Of a stretch of 64,000 bases of DNA, positions 33,305 through 42,094 are shown piece by piece; position 1 is the stretch's first letter, and each line of letters opens with the position of its first letter. The DNA lies in the NCBI RefSeq assembly GCF_025369935.1, contig NZ_CP104467.1:6207001-6271000 (forward strand), read 5' to 3'. The position numbers and the translations under genes were made by a program. The notes beneath the pieces are model-generated. The model searched no databases and was not told the DNA's origin. It saw only the letters and a program-made list of their open reading frames with translations. This DNA is from Paenibacillus andongensis. Lineage in GTDB: Bacteria; Bacillota; Bacilli; Paenibacillales; NBRC-103111.

Positions 33305-33870
33305 GATTTACGTCTAAACACCTCAGCGCTTCGCACATATTCCACATCCGTAATCCCTTCACGGTGATTCGCAGTGCGGGCAATGGTGAAGAATAAATCG
33401 GAAAGCCGGTTCAAGTATCTGCGGACTTCCGGATTGATTTCCTGTGTTCTAGCTAGCGTTACCACCCGGCGTTCAGCTCTACGGCATACGGTACGGCAAA
33501 CATGAAGTGTGGATGAAACGGTACCGCCGCCCGGCAAAATGAATCGTGTAATATCCGGAGTTTCCGCATCGTATTTATCAATCCAAGTCTCCAGCATATC
33601 GACCATTTCGGCTGTTACTTTATATGGACGCAGCTCTTGCTTCAAGAGAGCAAGGTCTGAACCGCAATCAAACAATTCATGTTGCACCTGCAGCAAATCC
33701 GGGAGTAAATCAGGATACTTCTTAGGATCCATAAAACTCATCGCTTGACCCACATAACAATTCAGTTCATCTGTTGTGCCGTAAGCCTCAACACGATCAT
33801 CGTCTTTATCCACACGGCCACCGATTACGCCTGTCTGCCCCGCATCACCAGTTCGAGTATAAATTTTCAT
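33301..33870 (-). CDS. Corrinoid adenosyltransferase, PduO type
   Basis: 189 residues from the ATG at 33870 (GGGAGG 9 bases before); the TTG two codons earlier is worse. The N-terminal YTRTGDAGQTGVIGG is the ATP-binding loop of the PduO/MMAB family. Conserved helical segments follow, with FILPGGG and CRTVCRRAERRVV. It transfers the 5'-deoxyadenosyl group from ATP to cob(I)alamin or cobinamide. It belongs to the operon for salvage and assembly. Confidence 0.93.
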   Translation of the reverse strand: MKIYTRTGDAGQTGVIGGRVDKDDDRVEAYGTTDELNCYVGQAMSFMDPKKYPDLLPDLLQVQHELFDCGSDLALLKQELRPYKVTAEMVDMLETWIDKYDAETPDITRFILPGGGTVSSTLHVCRTVCRRAERRVVTLARTQEINPEVRRYLNRLSDLFFTIARTANHREGITDVEYVRSAEVFRRKS

Positions 33871-33872
33871 TT

Positions 33873-35459
33873 TCAAACATCCTCCCTATTCCAAGGCTTT
33901 GATAATTCCATCATCTCATAAACACGCTGCATATCCAAGTGACTTCTTACATGGTCAGCCAGCCTATCAAAAGCAGCTTCTCTGCGTTCTTTGAACCGAA
34001 GGCCACCCTCAATTCGGGATAATCCTTTATGATTGCGAATACGATTTAACCAGGCTCTGCGGAAGTCATCATTATGCAATATCCCGTGTAAATACGTCCC
34101 CCAAACACGCCCATGATCCGCAGCTGCTCCGTCTCCGTGCAGATCGTTGTCAGAGCTGAGAGACTTAATCTGGAATGGGGTTACCATTTCTTGCAAATAA
34201 CGCGTACGCCCCATGTGGATTTCATAGCCATCAATAACAATCTCAGTGCCATTTTCAGCAAAAAGAGTACTGCTTCCCTGAACTTGAACGGTTCGTTTTT
34301 CGGAAGTAAATACCGTCTCCGTTGGTAAAAGCCCTAGTCCCTCTAGCTCAGGATGATCGGATTCGTAGCCGTTTGGATCAAGCAGCTTGGCGCCCAGCAT
34401 CTGATAGCCTGCACAAATACCTGCGACCCAACCATTCTCGTTTTGCGCGAAAACCTTCACTCGTTCTGCCAGACCAGATTCGTTCAAATGCCGTAAATCG
34501 TCCATCGTATTCTTGCTGCCTGGTAACAATACGACATCCGGTTCCCCCCACTCGGAAAGGTGTGTAATATAGCGGAAATGGACATCTTTCTCCTCTTGCA
34601 GAGGATCGAAATCCGTAAAATTAGAGAGGCGTGGCAAGCGAATGACCGCGATATCCAGCTGATCAGCCTGTTTCTCTTGAGAGCTCTCATTCCGTTTACT
34701 CTGCATGCGTTTGGAATCTAGTGAAGCTGAGTCCTCATCCTCAATGCCTAACTGCGGCAGATAAGGAATGACCCCAAGAACAGGTTTCCCCGTCCTCTCT
34801 TCCAGCCAATCCAAGCCCGGTTTCAGAAGACTAACATCTCCACGAAACTTATTAATAATAAAACCTTTAACCCGATCCCTTTCCACAGGTGTCAAGATTT
34901 CCAAAGTGCCTACGATTGAAGCAAAGACGCCTCCACGATCAATATCAGCAACGAGAAGCACAGGAGCCTCTGCCCAACCTGCAAGCCGCATATTTACAAT
35001 ATCGCGGTCCTTCAAATTAACCTCAGCCGGACTTCCCGCCCCCTCTAGCACCACGACATCATATTGACTGCGCAGCCGACTTAATGCTTCCTTCACAATC
35101 ACTTCAGCCTGCGGCAAATAGGTCTCTCTATACGTCCTTGCATCTAAATCCGAGTATGGCTTCCCATGTACAACAACCTGAGCAACCATGTCTTGCTTCG
35201 GCTTTAGCAGAATCGGATTCATATCTGTTGTGGCTAAAATACGGCAGGCATCCGCCTGCACACCTTGTGCTCGACCAATCTCTTTACCATCAAAAGTAAC
35301 ATAAGAATTAAGGGACATATTTTGCGACTTAAATGGCGCCGTTTGCCAGCCGTCTTGAACGAGAATGCGGCATAGTGCAGCCGTTAGAATGCTTTTCCCC
35401 ACGTCGGAAGCAGTGCCCTGGACCATCAGTGTTGCAGCTTGCATCGTCTTATTCGTCAT
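33873..35459 (-). CDS. cobQ: Cobyric acid synthase
   Basis: 528 residues, normal for CobQ/CbiP. The N-terminal dethiobiotin-synthetase-like domain has the P-loop GTASDVGKS (15-23) and LEGAGSPAEVNL. The C-terminal class I-like glutamine amidotransferase domain has GICAGYQMLG and the closing His in WGTYLHGIL. It amidates adenosylcobyrinic a,c-diamide at four positions. It overlaps the end of the cobD-type gene by 11 bases. An insertion of charged residues (DSKRMQSKRNESSQEKQA) lies in the middle. Confidence 0.95.
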   Translation of the reverse strand: MTNKTMQAATLMVQGTASDVGKSILTAALCRILVQDGWQTAPFKSQNMSLNSYVTFDGKEIGRAQGVQADACRILATTDMNPILLKPKQDMVAQVVVHGKPYSDLDARTYRETYLPQAEVIVKEALSRLRSQYDVVVLEGAGSPAEVNLKDRDIVNMRLAGWAEAPVLLVADIDRGGVFASIVGTLEILTPVERDRVKGFIINKFRGDVSLLKPGLDWLEERTGKPVLGVIPYLPQLGIEDEDSASLDSKRMQSKRNESSQEKQADQLDIAVIRLPRLSNFTDFDPLQEEKDVHFRYITHLSEWGEPDVVLLPGSKNTMDDLRHLNESGLAERVKVFAQNENGWVAGICAGYQMLGAKLLDPNGYESDHPELEGLGLLPTETVFTSEKRTVQVQGSSTLFAENGTEIVIDGYEIHMGRTRYLQEMVTPFQIKSLSSDNDLHGDGAAADHGRVWGTYLHGILHNDDFRRAWLNRIRNHKGLSRIEGGLRFKERREAAFDRLADHVRSHLDMQRVYEMMELSKPWNREDV

Positions 35460-36558
35460 CAGCTTGCCCCCGGTTCTGCATGAAATCGGCCATCATGTGA
35501 CTTAACCCAGCTATTAACCGTTCATTGTCTTCGCGAAGACGAATTGCAACCCGGCAATAGCGTTTATTGAGGCCTTCAAAAAGGGAAGCATCTCGGATCA
35601 AAATCCCTTGATGCCCCAAATGCTTCTGGGCCATCTTCACATCGATACCCATCCGCTCAGGAAATGAAAAAAGCAAAAAATTCACATCACTAGGTACGAC
35701 CTCAAGACCTAATTGCTCGAGCTGTTGGGTGAGCCATGGCTTCTCTTCCTCCAGCCACTGCCGGCTGGACTGCTCAAAGTGCTCATCATCAAGCACGGCT
35801 GATCCGATGCACTGAGCTAAATAGTTTACGCTCCACTGCACCTGAAGATGTTGAATTTGCCGAATCCTATCGGGGTGAGCCACCATAAAGCCTAAGCGTA
35901 TACCCGGGATAGAATAAAATTTCGTCATCGAGCGGATGACGACAAGCTGCTGACTGGTGGAAGCAAGTTTGAGCAAAGAGTGTTCCTGCTCATTCGGTAC
36001 AAAATCCATGAATGCCTCATCGAGCACTAATCTTCTGTTATCCTGGATAAGAATGTCCATCACCTGACGAGGAACCCGCTTCCCTGTCGGATTATTCGGA
36101 TGACCTAGAAAGAACAAGTCCACCTCCGAATAAGCGGCTTCAATATCATGCTTCTGCATTTCAAAATCGTACGATGGCGATAGAGGGATGTTGTAAATAC
36201 CGCCACCTGATTTATGAACCGCCTCCTCATATTCACTAAAAGAAGGCCTCGCTAATCCGGTCACAGAGGGCTTTAACACTCGCGCTGTCAGATCAATCAG
36301 CTCCGCTGCCCCGTTGCCAACCAGAATGCTTTCCACTCCGATATCATATTTCAAGGATAGCTTATTTCTCAGCTCACGCACGGCGGGGTCGGGATATTTG
36401 ACCATATCGCGCCACCCGTCTCTGAGAATATGCTTCACGACCGAAGGAGGACCTAACGGATTCATATTCGAGCTGAAATCCAAGAATTGCTCCTTCGGAC
36501 GGCCAAAGGCTTCTTCTGCCGTCCAGAGGTCGCCTCCATGCCCATAGCGTTCTAGCAT
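35449..36558 (-). CDS. cobD: Threonine-phosphate decarboxylase (CobD, Salmonella naming)
   Basis: 369 residues from the ATG at 36558 with AAAGGAG upstream; the longer frame lacks support. Fold-type I PLP enzyme of the histidinol-phosphate aminotransferase group. Marks are ERYGHGGDLWTA and FLDFSSNMNPLG at the N-terminus, the PLP loop RSMTKFYSIPGIRLGF with the Schiff-base Lys, and FFLGHPNNPTGK. It makes (R)-1-aminopropan-2-ol O-phosphate, the linker of the nucleotide loop. Its operon place between cobS and cobQ supports this over histidine synthesis. Confidence 0.92.
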   Translation of the reverse strand: MLERYGHGGDLWTAEEAFGRPKEQFLDFSSNMNPLGPPSVVKHILRDGWRDMVKYPDPAVRELRNKLSLKYDIGVESILVGNGAAELIDLTARVLKPSVTGLARPSFSEYEEAVHKSGGGIYNIPLSPSYDFEMQKHDIEAAYSEVDLFFLGHPNNPTGKRVPRQVMDILIQDNRRLVLDEAFMDFVPNEQEHSLLKLASTSQQLVVIRSMTKFYSIPGIRLGFMVAHPDRIRQIQHLQVQWSVNYLAQCIGSAVLDDEHFEQSSRQWLEEEKPWLTQQLEQLGLEVVPSDVNFLLFSFPERMGIDVKMAQKHLGHQGILIRDASLFEGLNKRYCRVAIRLREDNERLIAGLSHMMADFMQNRGQADDE

Positions 36559-36691
36559 GATATTCACTCCTTTCTCTGAAATATAAACATTTGAAGTAAA
36601 ATCATTGATGCACCTTGAACTAACCGTTTTCATGAACACAGTTCGAATAGACATTATCCCAATTGCATATCGCTTCTTCAACGTTGTAAAC

Positions 36692-37543
36692 CTACATGTG
36701 GGAAGTTGCGAAAATGGTAGTGCCCAACAAAAGTAGTGTTTCGAGAAGTTCGTTCAAGGCACCGTATGTATCTCCGGTTAAACCGCCTAATTTACGGCTT
36801 ATATACGTGGCCAAAATCCATCCTGTTAAGATTGTGCCTATAGCAAAGCTAAAAATAATAGTTAAACCTTTGGTGAAGGAGAAAGATGTAACGCTAGAAT
36901 CAGCTAGCCATGTGGAAAGTATTACGACTAAAAGCGTAGTTGCAAAGAGGGCTACTAAGCTAGACATAGTCACATGCCATTTGGTAACTCCGCGAAAAAA
37001 ACTCCCTAATCCTGAGTCTCGCCGGGCATAGGGCCAGCCATGTATAGCTGCAACCATAAACCAACGACTCCAGATGGGAACGATGGCAAGTAAGATGCAA
37101 ACACCGCCCATTCCGCCAGTATCAAGCAGGGTGTACAGTAGCGAAAATTTGAGAAGCAGATGGAGAAGACATACGATGACACCCATGGCGCCTACGCGGC
37201 TGTCTTTCATGATTTCTAGCATTTGCTCACGGGGTCTGTGGCTAAGAATACCATCAGCGGTATCCATTAGCCCATCTAGATGCAGGCCCCCTGTTAAGAC
37301 GACCCAGAACCCAAGCAGCAGAACAGCTGCTGGCATCGCAGGCAGGACGAAACTTAACCCATTGCCTGCAAGGAGTAAAAGAAGACCGATGACAAAACCC
37401 GCTAGCGGATAGAATATCACGCTTCTTTGGAATACTCGGTCTGTATAGTCAATTTGCACAGGAATGGGCAAACGGGTTAAAAACTGAAAGGCTGCTATGC
37501 AAGCACGCAGCCAATCTAGTAAAACAGAACGAGTAGTATGCAC
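36692..37543 (-). CDS. cobS: Adenosylcobinamide-GDP ribazoletransferase (cobalamin synthase)
   Basis: 283 residues with about seven membrane helices. CobS marks: AFQFLTRLPIPV, FYPLAGFVIGLLLLL, LHLDGLMDTADGILSHRPRE (the metal-binding Asp-rich loop), MKDSRVGAMGVI and GGLTGDTYGALNELLE near the end. It joins adenosylcobinamide-GDP with alpha-ribazole in the membrane. GTG start with GGAGG six bases upstream; it overlaps the cbiB end by 28 bases, so coupled. Confidence 0.94.
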   Translation of the reverse strand: MHTTRSVLLDWLRACIAAFQFLTRLPIPVQIDYTDRVFQRSVIFYPLAGFVIGLLLLLAGNGLSFVLPAMPAAVLLLGFWVVLTGGLHLDGLMDTADGILSHRPREQMLEIMKDSRVGAMGVIVCLLHLLLKFSLLYTLLDTGGMGGVCILLAIVPIWSRWFMVAAIHGWPYARRDSGLGSFFRGVTKWHVTMSSLVALFATTLLVVILSTWLADSSVTSFSFTKGLTIIFSFAIGTILTGWILATYISRKLGGLTGDTYGALNELLETLLLLGTTIFATSHM

Positions 37544-38505
37544 AGCAATCCTCCCATCACTACAAAGCTGACGCCGTAAAGCATCCTCACGGCGTAGACG
37601 ATATCCTGCTGCGTCCGTAGACGCAGCGGCCAGCCCAGGCGGGCGCGCTCACTCGCAGCGCCGCCATAGACGTTCAGCCCGCCCAGCTCAATTCCGAGTG
37701 CCCCGGCTACCGCCGACTCCGGAATTCCGCTATTCGGGCTGGGGTGCAGGTGCGCGAAGCGGCGAATCGCTGCCGCTGCGCGCTTCGCCGAGAGGCCCGG
37801 CTGCAGCAGGGCGACGAGGATCAACAGGAGGCCGGTCAGCCGAGCCGGGATCCAGTTCATAACGTCGTCCCAGCGGGCCGACGCCCAGCCGAAATGACGG
37901 TATCTGTCATTTCGGTAGCCGACCATCGAATCCAGTGTATTCGATGCCCGGTACAGCATCGCGAGCGGTGCTCCGCCGATCAGCGCATAGAACAAGGGCG
38001 CGATGACCGCGTCGACGATGTTCTCCGCTACGGTTTCCACGACCGCGCGCGTCAGTTCTTCCTCGCCGAGCTCATCTGTATCGCGGCCTACGATGTAGCC
38101 CGTGTACTTGCGAGCATCTGCAAGATTCCCTGTACGCAGCGGATTGTAGACAAGATAAGCGGCATCTTTTAGTCCTTTAATAGCAATCGTTGTGGAAATA
38201 AACCACGTAGAGACCAAGTATCCGAGCCACTCATGTACCGACCGAGCAGCAAGGATGAGCAGCAGCATCACGCTGAAGCTAAGCATTACAGTAGAAACTG
38301 TAAGCAGTACACCCTTAGCTCGCAGCCATCCAGACGAATTAACTGACGTCTCATTTCCTTTATGTAACTTGCCTTCTACCCAGCGAATGAAGCGTCCGAT
38401 GAGAATAACCGGATGTGTCGGCCACTTCGGATCACCAATCAGCCAGTCCAGCACAATGGCAGCAGCCGTCATACTAACGATTTCCTGCCAAGAATATATC
38501 CACAT
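37516..38505 (-). CDS. cbiB: Adenosylcobinamide-phosphate synthase CbiB
   Basis: 329 residues from the ATG at 38505 (GGTGA site); a GTG three codons earlier is an alternative. Membrane protein with the CbiB signatures DWLIGDPKWPTHPVILIGRF, VETVAENIVDAVIAPLFYAL, and NTLDSMVGYRNDRYRHFGWA. It attaches aminopropanol phosphate to adenosylcobyric acid. The 3' two thirds (37560-38100) are markedly GC-rich compared with the operon. Confidence 0.94.
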   Translation of the reverse strand: MWIYSWQEIVSMTAAAIVLDWLIGDPKWPTHPVILIGRFIRWVEGKLHKGNETSVNSSGWLRAKGVLLTVSTVMLSFSVMLLLILAARSVHEWLGYLVSTWFISTTIAIKGLKDAAYLVYNPLRTGNLADARKYTGYIVGRDTDELGEEELTRAVVETVAENIVDAVIAPLFYALIGGAPLAMLYRASNTLDSMVGYRNDRYRHFGWASARWDDVMNWIPARLTGLLLILVALLQPGLSAKRAAAAIRRFAHLHPSPNSGIPESAVAGALGIELGGLNVYGGAASERARLGWPLRLRTQQDIVYAVRMLYGVSFVVMGGLLCILLVLFY

Positions 38506-38548
38506 AGTGATCACCGTTCTATACTTAAAGACTTATTATTCCAGTCGA

Positions 38549-39109
38549 TTATTCCAATCGATAAGCTCTGCTTTTTAGCTCCATGGGTATGCCAACCGTG
38601 ACAAGAAATACCTGCTCACATACCTCAGCTAAGCGTTGATTCATTCGTCCTGCCAGGTCACGAAAACGGCGGCCAAGCGGATATTCCGGCACAATGCCGT
38701 CACCCACTTCATTCGTAACCAAGATGAGATGTCCACTGTAGGAGGACACTGCTTCTACAAGCTCATCTATGCGTTTCATTACCTGAGTAGAAGCATCTGC
38801 CTCTCCCTCATGATGGAGCAACCAGTTGGAGAGCCAAAGTGTCAAACAGTCGACCAAGACCACGGCATCTTCCCCGCTCTCCTGCAGGTGAAGCAGCAGC
38901 TCGCGCAGATGGAAAGGCTCCTCCCGGGTATCCCATGGATACCCCGAGTCAAGCCTTATCTGCTGGTGCAGCTCAACCCGCTCCTTCATTTCCTCATCGT
39001 AGATGTGGGAAGTCGCAATATAAACCCCTCGCTCGCTGCCATGCATGGCGAGCTTCTCCGCGAAAGAGCTCTTGCCGCTGCGCGCGCCGCCCGTAACCAA
39101 AACCGCCAT
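38549..39109 (-). CDS. cobU: Adenosylcobinamide kinase/guanylyltransferase
   Basis: 186 residues. The P-loop GGARSGKS at 7-14, the guanylylation His-containing region HQQIRLDSGYPWDT, and VDCLTLWLSNWL and VTNEVGDGIVPEYPLGRRFR identify CobU/CobP. It phosphorylates adenosylcobinamide and converts it to the GDP form. AGGAGG precedes the ATG; a 67-base gap separates it from cobT. Confidence 0.95.
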   Translation of the reverse strand: MAVLVTGGARSGKSSFAEKLAMHGSERGVYIATSHIYDEEMKERVELHQQIRLDSGYPWDTREEPFHLRELLLHLQESGEDAVVLVDCLTLWLSNWLLHHEGEADASTQVMKRIDELVEAVSSYSGHLILVTNEVGDGIVPEYPLGRRFRDLAGRMNQRLAEVCEQVFLVTVGIPMELKSRAYRLE

Positions 39110-39176
39110 GGCGCCTTCGCCTCCTTATCAATGCTTACTGCGTAAGCTTGCCATTAACCGGCATGCCGCCATTCGT

Positions 39177-40250
39177 CTACCCCCGCGACACGCCTGCGCT
39201 TTCGAATGTCGCCATTTCCTTCATGATCTTGCCTGCGGCATCGATCAAGTTAAAGGCAAGCACCGCGCCTGTACCTTCGCCCAGGCGCATATCCATCTGC
39301 AGCATCGCTGCGAGGCCAACCGCTTCGAGCAGCTTCGCATGCCCCTGCTCCTGCGATAAGTGCGAGGCGAGCATGTAGGACGCGCTTAGCGGGGCTAATC
39401 GGCTCGCCACAAGAGCCGCTGCCGACGAGATGAAGCCGTCGACGACCACTGGGCAGCGATTCTTCGCTGCGCCAAGAATCACGCCAACAAGTCCGGCGAT
39501 TTCCAATCCGCCGACCTTCGTCAACACATCGAGCGCATACTCTGCGCTTGATCTTCCATCTTCACTCACACGAAGTCCATTCACATCCAGCGCCTTATTC
39601 ACAACAGACACTTTATGCAGCCATTTGCTATTATCAATGCCCGTTCCTCGGCCAACAGCCACTCTGGCATCTAAGCCCGTCAAAGCGCACAGGATCGCGG
39701 CGCTGGCCGTTGTATTGCCAATCCCCATCTCTCCCATAGCAAAGAGACGAAAGCCCTTTTCCACCAACTCGTCCACAACTTCTACTCCGGCTTGTATCGC
39801 CAACACAGTCTCATCCAACGTTAATGCCGCTTCACGCGCCATATTTCGCGTTCCTTTTCTTACTTTGCGAGAAACGAGATCAGGATGCTCTAGGTCAGCA
39901 TTGACCCCCATATCGACACAGACGACTTCAGCGCCGGCATGCCTAGCAAGTACGTTGACAGCAGCCCCGCCGTAAAGAAAATTAAGTACCATTTGAGGCG
40001 TTACTTCCGCCGGGTATGCACTAATCCCTTCTTCACATACACCGTGATCTCCGGCCATTACGATAACCGCTTTTTTCTCAAAAATCGGCATCACATCGCC
40101 TGTAATTCCGGCAACCTGACGCGCAATATCTTCCAGTTTCCCGAGGCTTCCCTGCGGTTTCGTCAATTGATTCAAATGCTCATTCGCTTGGTTCACCACA
40201 TCTTGATGAATAGGCTTAATGCTATCTATAATCGCTTGCATCTTATTCAT
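39177..40250 (-). CDS. cobT: Nicotinate-nucleotide--dimethylbenzimidazole phosphoribosyltransferase
   Basis: 357 residues. CobT signatures: LTKPQGSLGKLEDIA, VMAGDHGVCEEGISAYPAEV, the GEMGIGNTTASAA loop, and the region containing the catalytic Glu, ASHLSQEQGHAKLLEAVGL. It makes alpha-ribazole phosphate from the lower ligand base and nicotinate mononucleotide. GGAGG precedes the ATG. It is the first of the assembly genes, after the transporter genes. Confidence 0.95.
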   Translation of the reverse strand: MNKMQAIIDSIKPIHQDVVNQANEHLNQLTKPQGSLGKLEDIARQVAGITGDVMPIFEKKAVIVMAGDHGVCEEGISAYPAEVTPQMVLNFLYGGAAVNVLARHAGAEVVCVDMGVNADLEHPDLVSRKVRKGTRNMAREAALTLDETVLAIQAGVEVVDELVEKGFRLFAMGEMGIGNTTASAAILCALTGLDARVAVGRGTGIDNSKWLHKVSVVNKALDVNGLRVSEDGRSSAEYALDVLTKVGGLEIAGLVGVILGAAKNRCPVVVDGFISSAAALVASRLAPLSASYMLASHLSQEQGHAKLLEAVGLAAMLQMDMRLGEGTGAVLAFNLIDAAGKIMKEMATFESAGVSRG

Positions 40251-40273
40251 GATTGTATCCTCCGATAGCTCAT

Positions 40274-41050
40274 CTATTTTCCTGGCTGTAATAAAATTTG
40301 CGGCGCATCGTTAACGGGGTGCTGCAGGACAATCGGTTCTGTTCCATACACTTCGCTGATTAATCCGCTAGTAATGATTTCATCGGGTGTTCCTATCGCT
40401 GCAAGCTCACCATTGTGTACAACCATTAATCGCGTGCAGTACTGCGCAGCCAAGTTCAAGTCATGTAGGACAGCTACAACCGTCAACTCGGATTCCTGCT
40501 GCCATTCCTTGATGTAATCCATCATCTGTACTTGATATCCGATATCCAAGAACGTTGTTGGTTCATCCAGCATAAGCAGTCGCGGCTGCTGCGCCATCAC
40601 TTTAGCAAGCGCAACACGCTGTCGTTCACCACCGCTGAGACGCTCGATTGTTCGATCAATCAGCGGTTCCAAATGCAGCTTCCGGACAATCCCCTCAATT
40701 AAACCTTCCGCATCAGCCGACTCCTCGCCAAGCCAATTTTGAAAAGGATACCGCCCCATTTCCACCACTTCACGGACCGTAAAGCCAACTGGAGGCAGAG
40801 CATCCTGCTGGAGGACAGCAAGCCATCTAGCCAGCTCTTTCCGTGAATAGGAGGATACTAACCGGCCATCCAAGTCAACACTTCCGTTTTTAACAGGATC
40901 GATCCCTGATATGAGACGGAGAAGCGTCGACTTACCGCTGCCGTTTGGCCCAATAATCCCAAAAAACTCACCCTGCTTGATCTCAAAGCTGACGTTCTCC
41001 AGCACTTGTTGTTCCCTAAAGCTTTGGGAAAGGTGCTCCACTTTAATCAT
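40274..41050 (-). CDS. btuD: Cobalamin/corrinoid ABC transporter ATPase
   Basis: 258 residues. Walker A GPNGSGKST, signature LSGGERQRVALA, Walker B LLMLDEPTTFLD and the switch His in AVLHDLNLAAQYC are all intact. The sequence is of the FepC/BtuD type. Placement after the binding protein and permease genes under the B12 riboswitch makes corrinoid the substrate. The ATG at 41050 (AGAGG upstream) is preferred to the TTG three codons earlier, which overlaps the permease stop. Confidence 0.92.
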   Translation of the reverse strand: MIKVEHLSQSFREQQVLENVSFEIKQGEFFGIIGPNGSGKSTLLRLISGIDPVKNGSVDLDGRLVSSYSRKELARWLAVLQQDALPPVGFTVREVVEMGRYPFQNWLGEESADAEGLIEGIVRKLHLEPLIDRTIERLSGGERQRVALAKVMAQQPRLLMLDEPTTFLDIGYQVQMMDYIKEWQQESELTVVAVLHDLNLAAQYCTRLMVVHNGELAAIGTPDEIITSGLISEVYGTEPIVLQHPVNDAPQILLQPGK

Positions 41051-41055
41051 CTTGA

Positions 41056-42093
41056 TCAACCTCTTAACGTTTTCTTATCCTTGTGGAGCAAATAAGCAAA
41101 AAATGGCGCGCCCAGAAATGCCGTGATGACCCCAAGTGGAATTTCGGTTGGACTTAGCAGGGTACGGGCAAGTGTATCTGCCCAGAGGACATAAATACCG
41201 CCGCCAATTGCGGACAATGGAATAATCAATCGATAATCCGGACCAACCAATAGTCGTACTAAATGTGGCACGATGAGCCCAACAAAGCCGATTACACCAG
41301 CAACCGATACCGCAGCAGCAGTAAGAAATGTAGCTACAATAAGCACGATCAACTTCGTACGCTCTACATTCACACCGAGATGTGACGCCTGCCGCTCACC
41401 CAAAGCCAGTAAATTTAACGACCTTGCATAGCTAAGCAGCACGACAAAACCAATAATTAAATAAGGCGAAATGATATACGTATACGACCAACCTCGCATG
41501 GCCAAGCTGCCCATTAGCCAGAAAATAATTTCATTAATAACTTGGTTGGAAATAGATACCATGAAGGATACGATTGCCCCTAGAAAAGCCTGCATGACCA
41601 CGCCTGATAAAATAAGCGTCTCCATCTTCAGCTTCCCTTCGATCTGAGCAAGCTTAAGAACCAGAAATAAAGAAATAAGTCCCGTTACGAAGGCAACAAT
41701 AGGTATCGACCATTGCCCAAACCACGCCACTTGCAATCCAAAATAGATTAAAAATGCGGCTCCTACAGAAGCCCCCGAGGATACACCGAGTGCATAAGGA
41801 TCCGCAAGTGGATTGCGCAGCACACCTTGAAAAGCTGCCCCTGCGATTGAGAGTGAGGCCCCTACAAGAATCCCCAGTAATACACGGGGAAATCGTACTT
41901 TATTGATGATTTGTTCCGACGACTGCGGCCAGGTGGCATCGATGTGATCTCCCAGCCAAGGGATATGCTTGGCGAGAATACTGGCAATTTGCAGAACCGG
42001 TAGATTAGCAGCACCTAGCGACAAGCTCGCCACAATAGAAAGAAGAAGGAGTATAACCCCTACTCCTCCCCACAGCATTAATTTTCTTTTCAT
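41056..42093 (-). CDS. btuC: Cobalamin/corrinoid ABC transporter permease
   Basis: 345 residues, about ten membrane helices of the FecCD/BtuC family: RFPRVLLGILVGASLSIAGA, FQGVLRNPLADPYALGVSSG, then the cytoplasmic coupling loop GVNVERTKLIV, and GFVGLIVPHLVRLLVGPDYR. It forms the inner-membrane channel with the ATPase. It starts one base after the btuF stop. Confidence 0.92.
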   Translation of the reverse strand: MKRKLMLWGGVGVILLLLSIVASLSLGAANLPVLQIASILAKHIPWLGDHIDATWPQSSEQIINKVRFPRVLLGILVGASLSIAGAAFQGVLRNPLADPYALGVSSGASVGAAFLIYFGLQVAWFGQWSIPIVAFVTGLISLFLVLKLAQIEGKLKMETLILSGVVMQAFLGAIVSFMVSISNQVINEIIFWLMGSLAMRGWSYTYIISPYLIIGFVVLLSYARSLNLLALGERQASHLGVNVERTKLIVLIVATFLTAAAVSVAGVIGFVGLIVPHLVRLLVGPDYRLIIPLSAIGGGIYVLWADTLARTLLSPTEIPLGVITAFLGAPFFAYLLHKDKKTLRG

Positions 42094-42094
42094 T

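Noticed and set aside
36696-37412. Plus-strand frames inside cobS
   Set aside because: Antisense shadows; the minus-strand CobS motifs and operon order are unambiguous.
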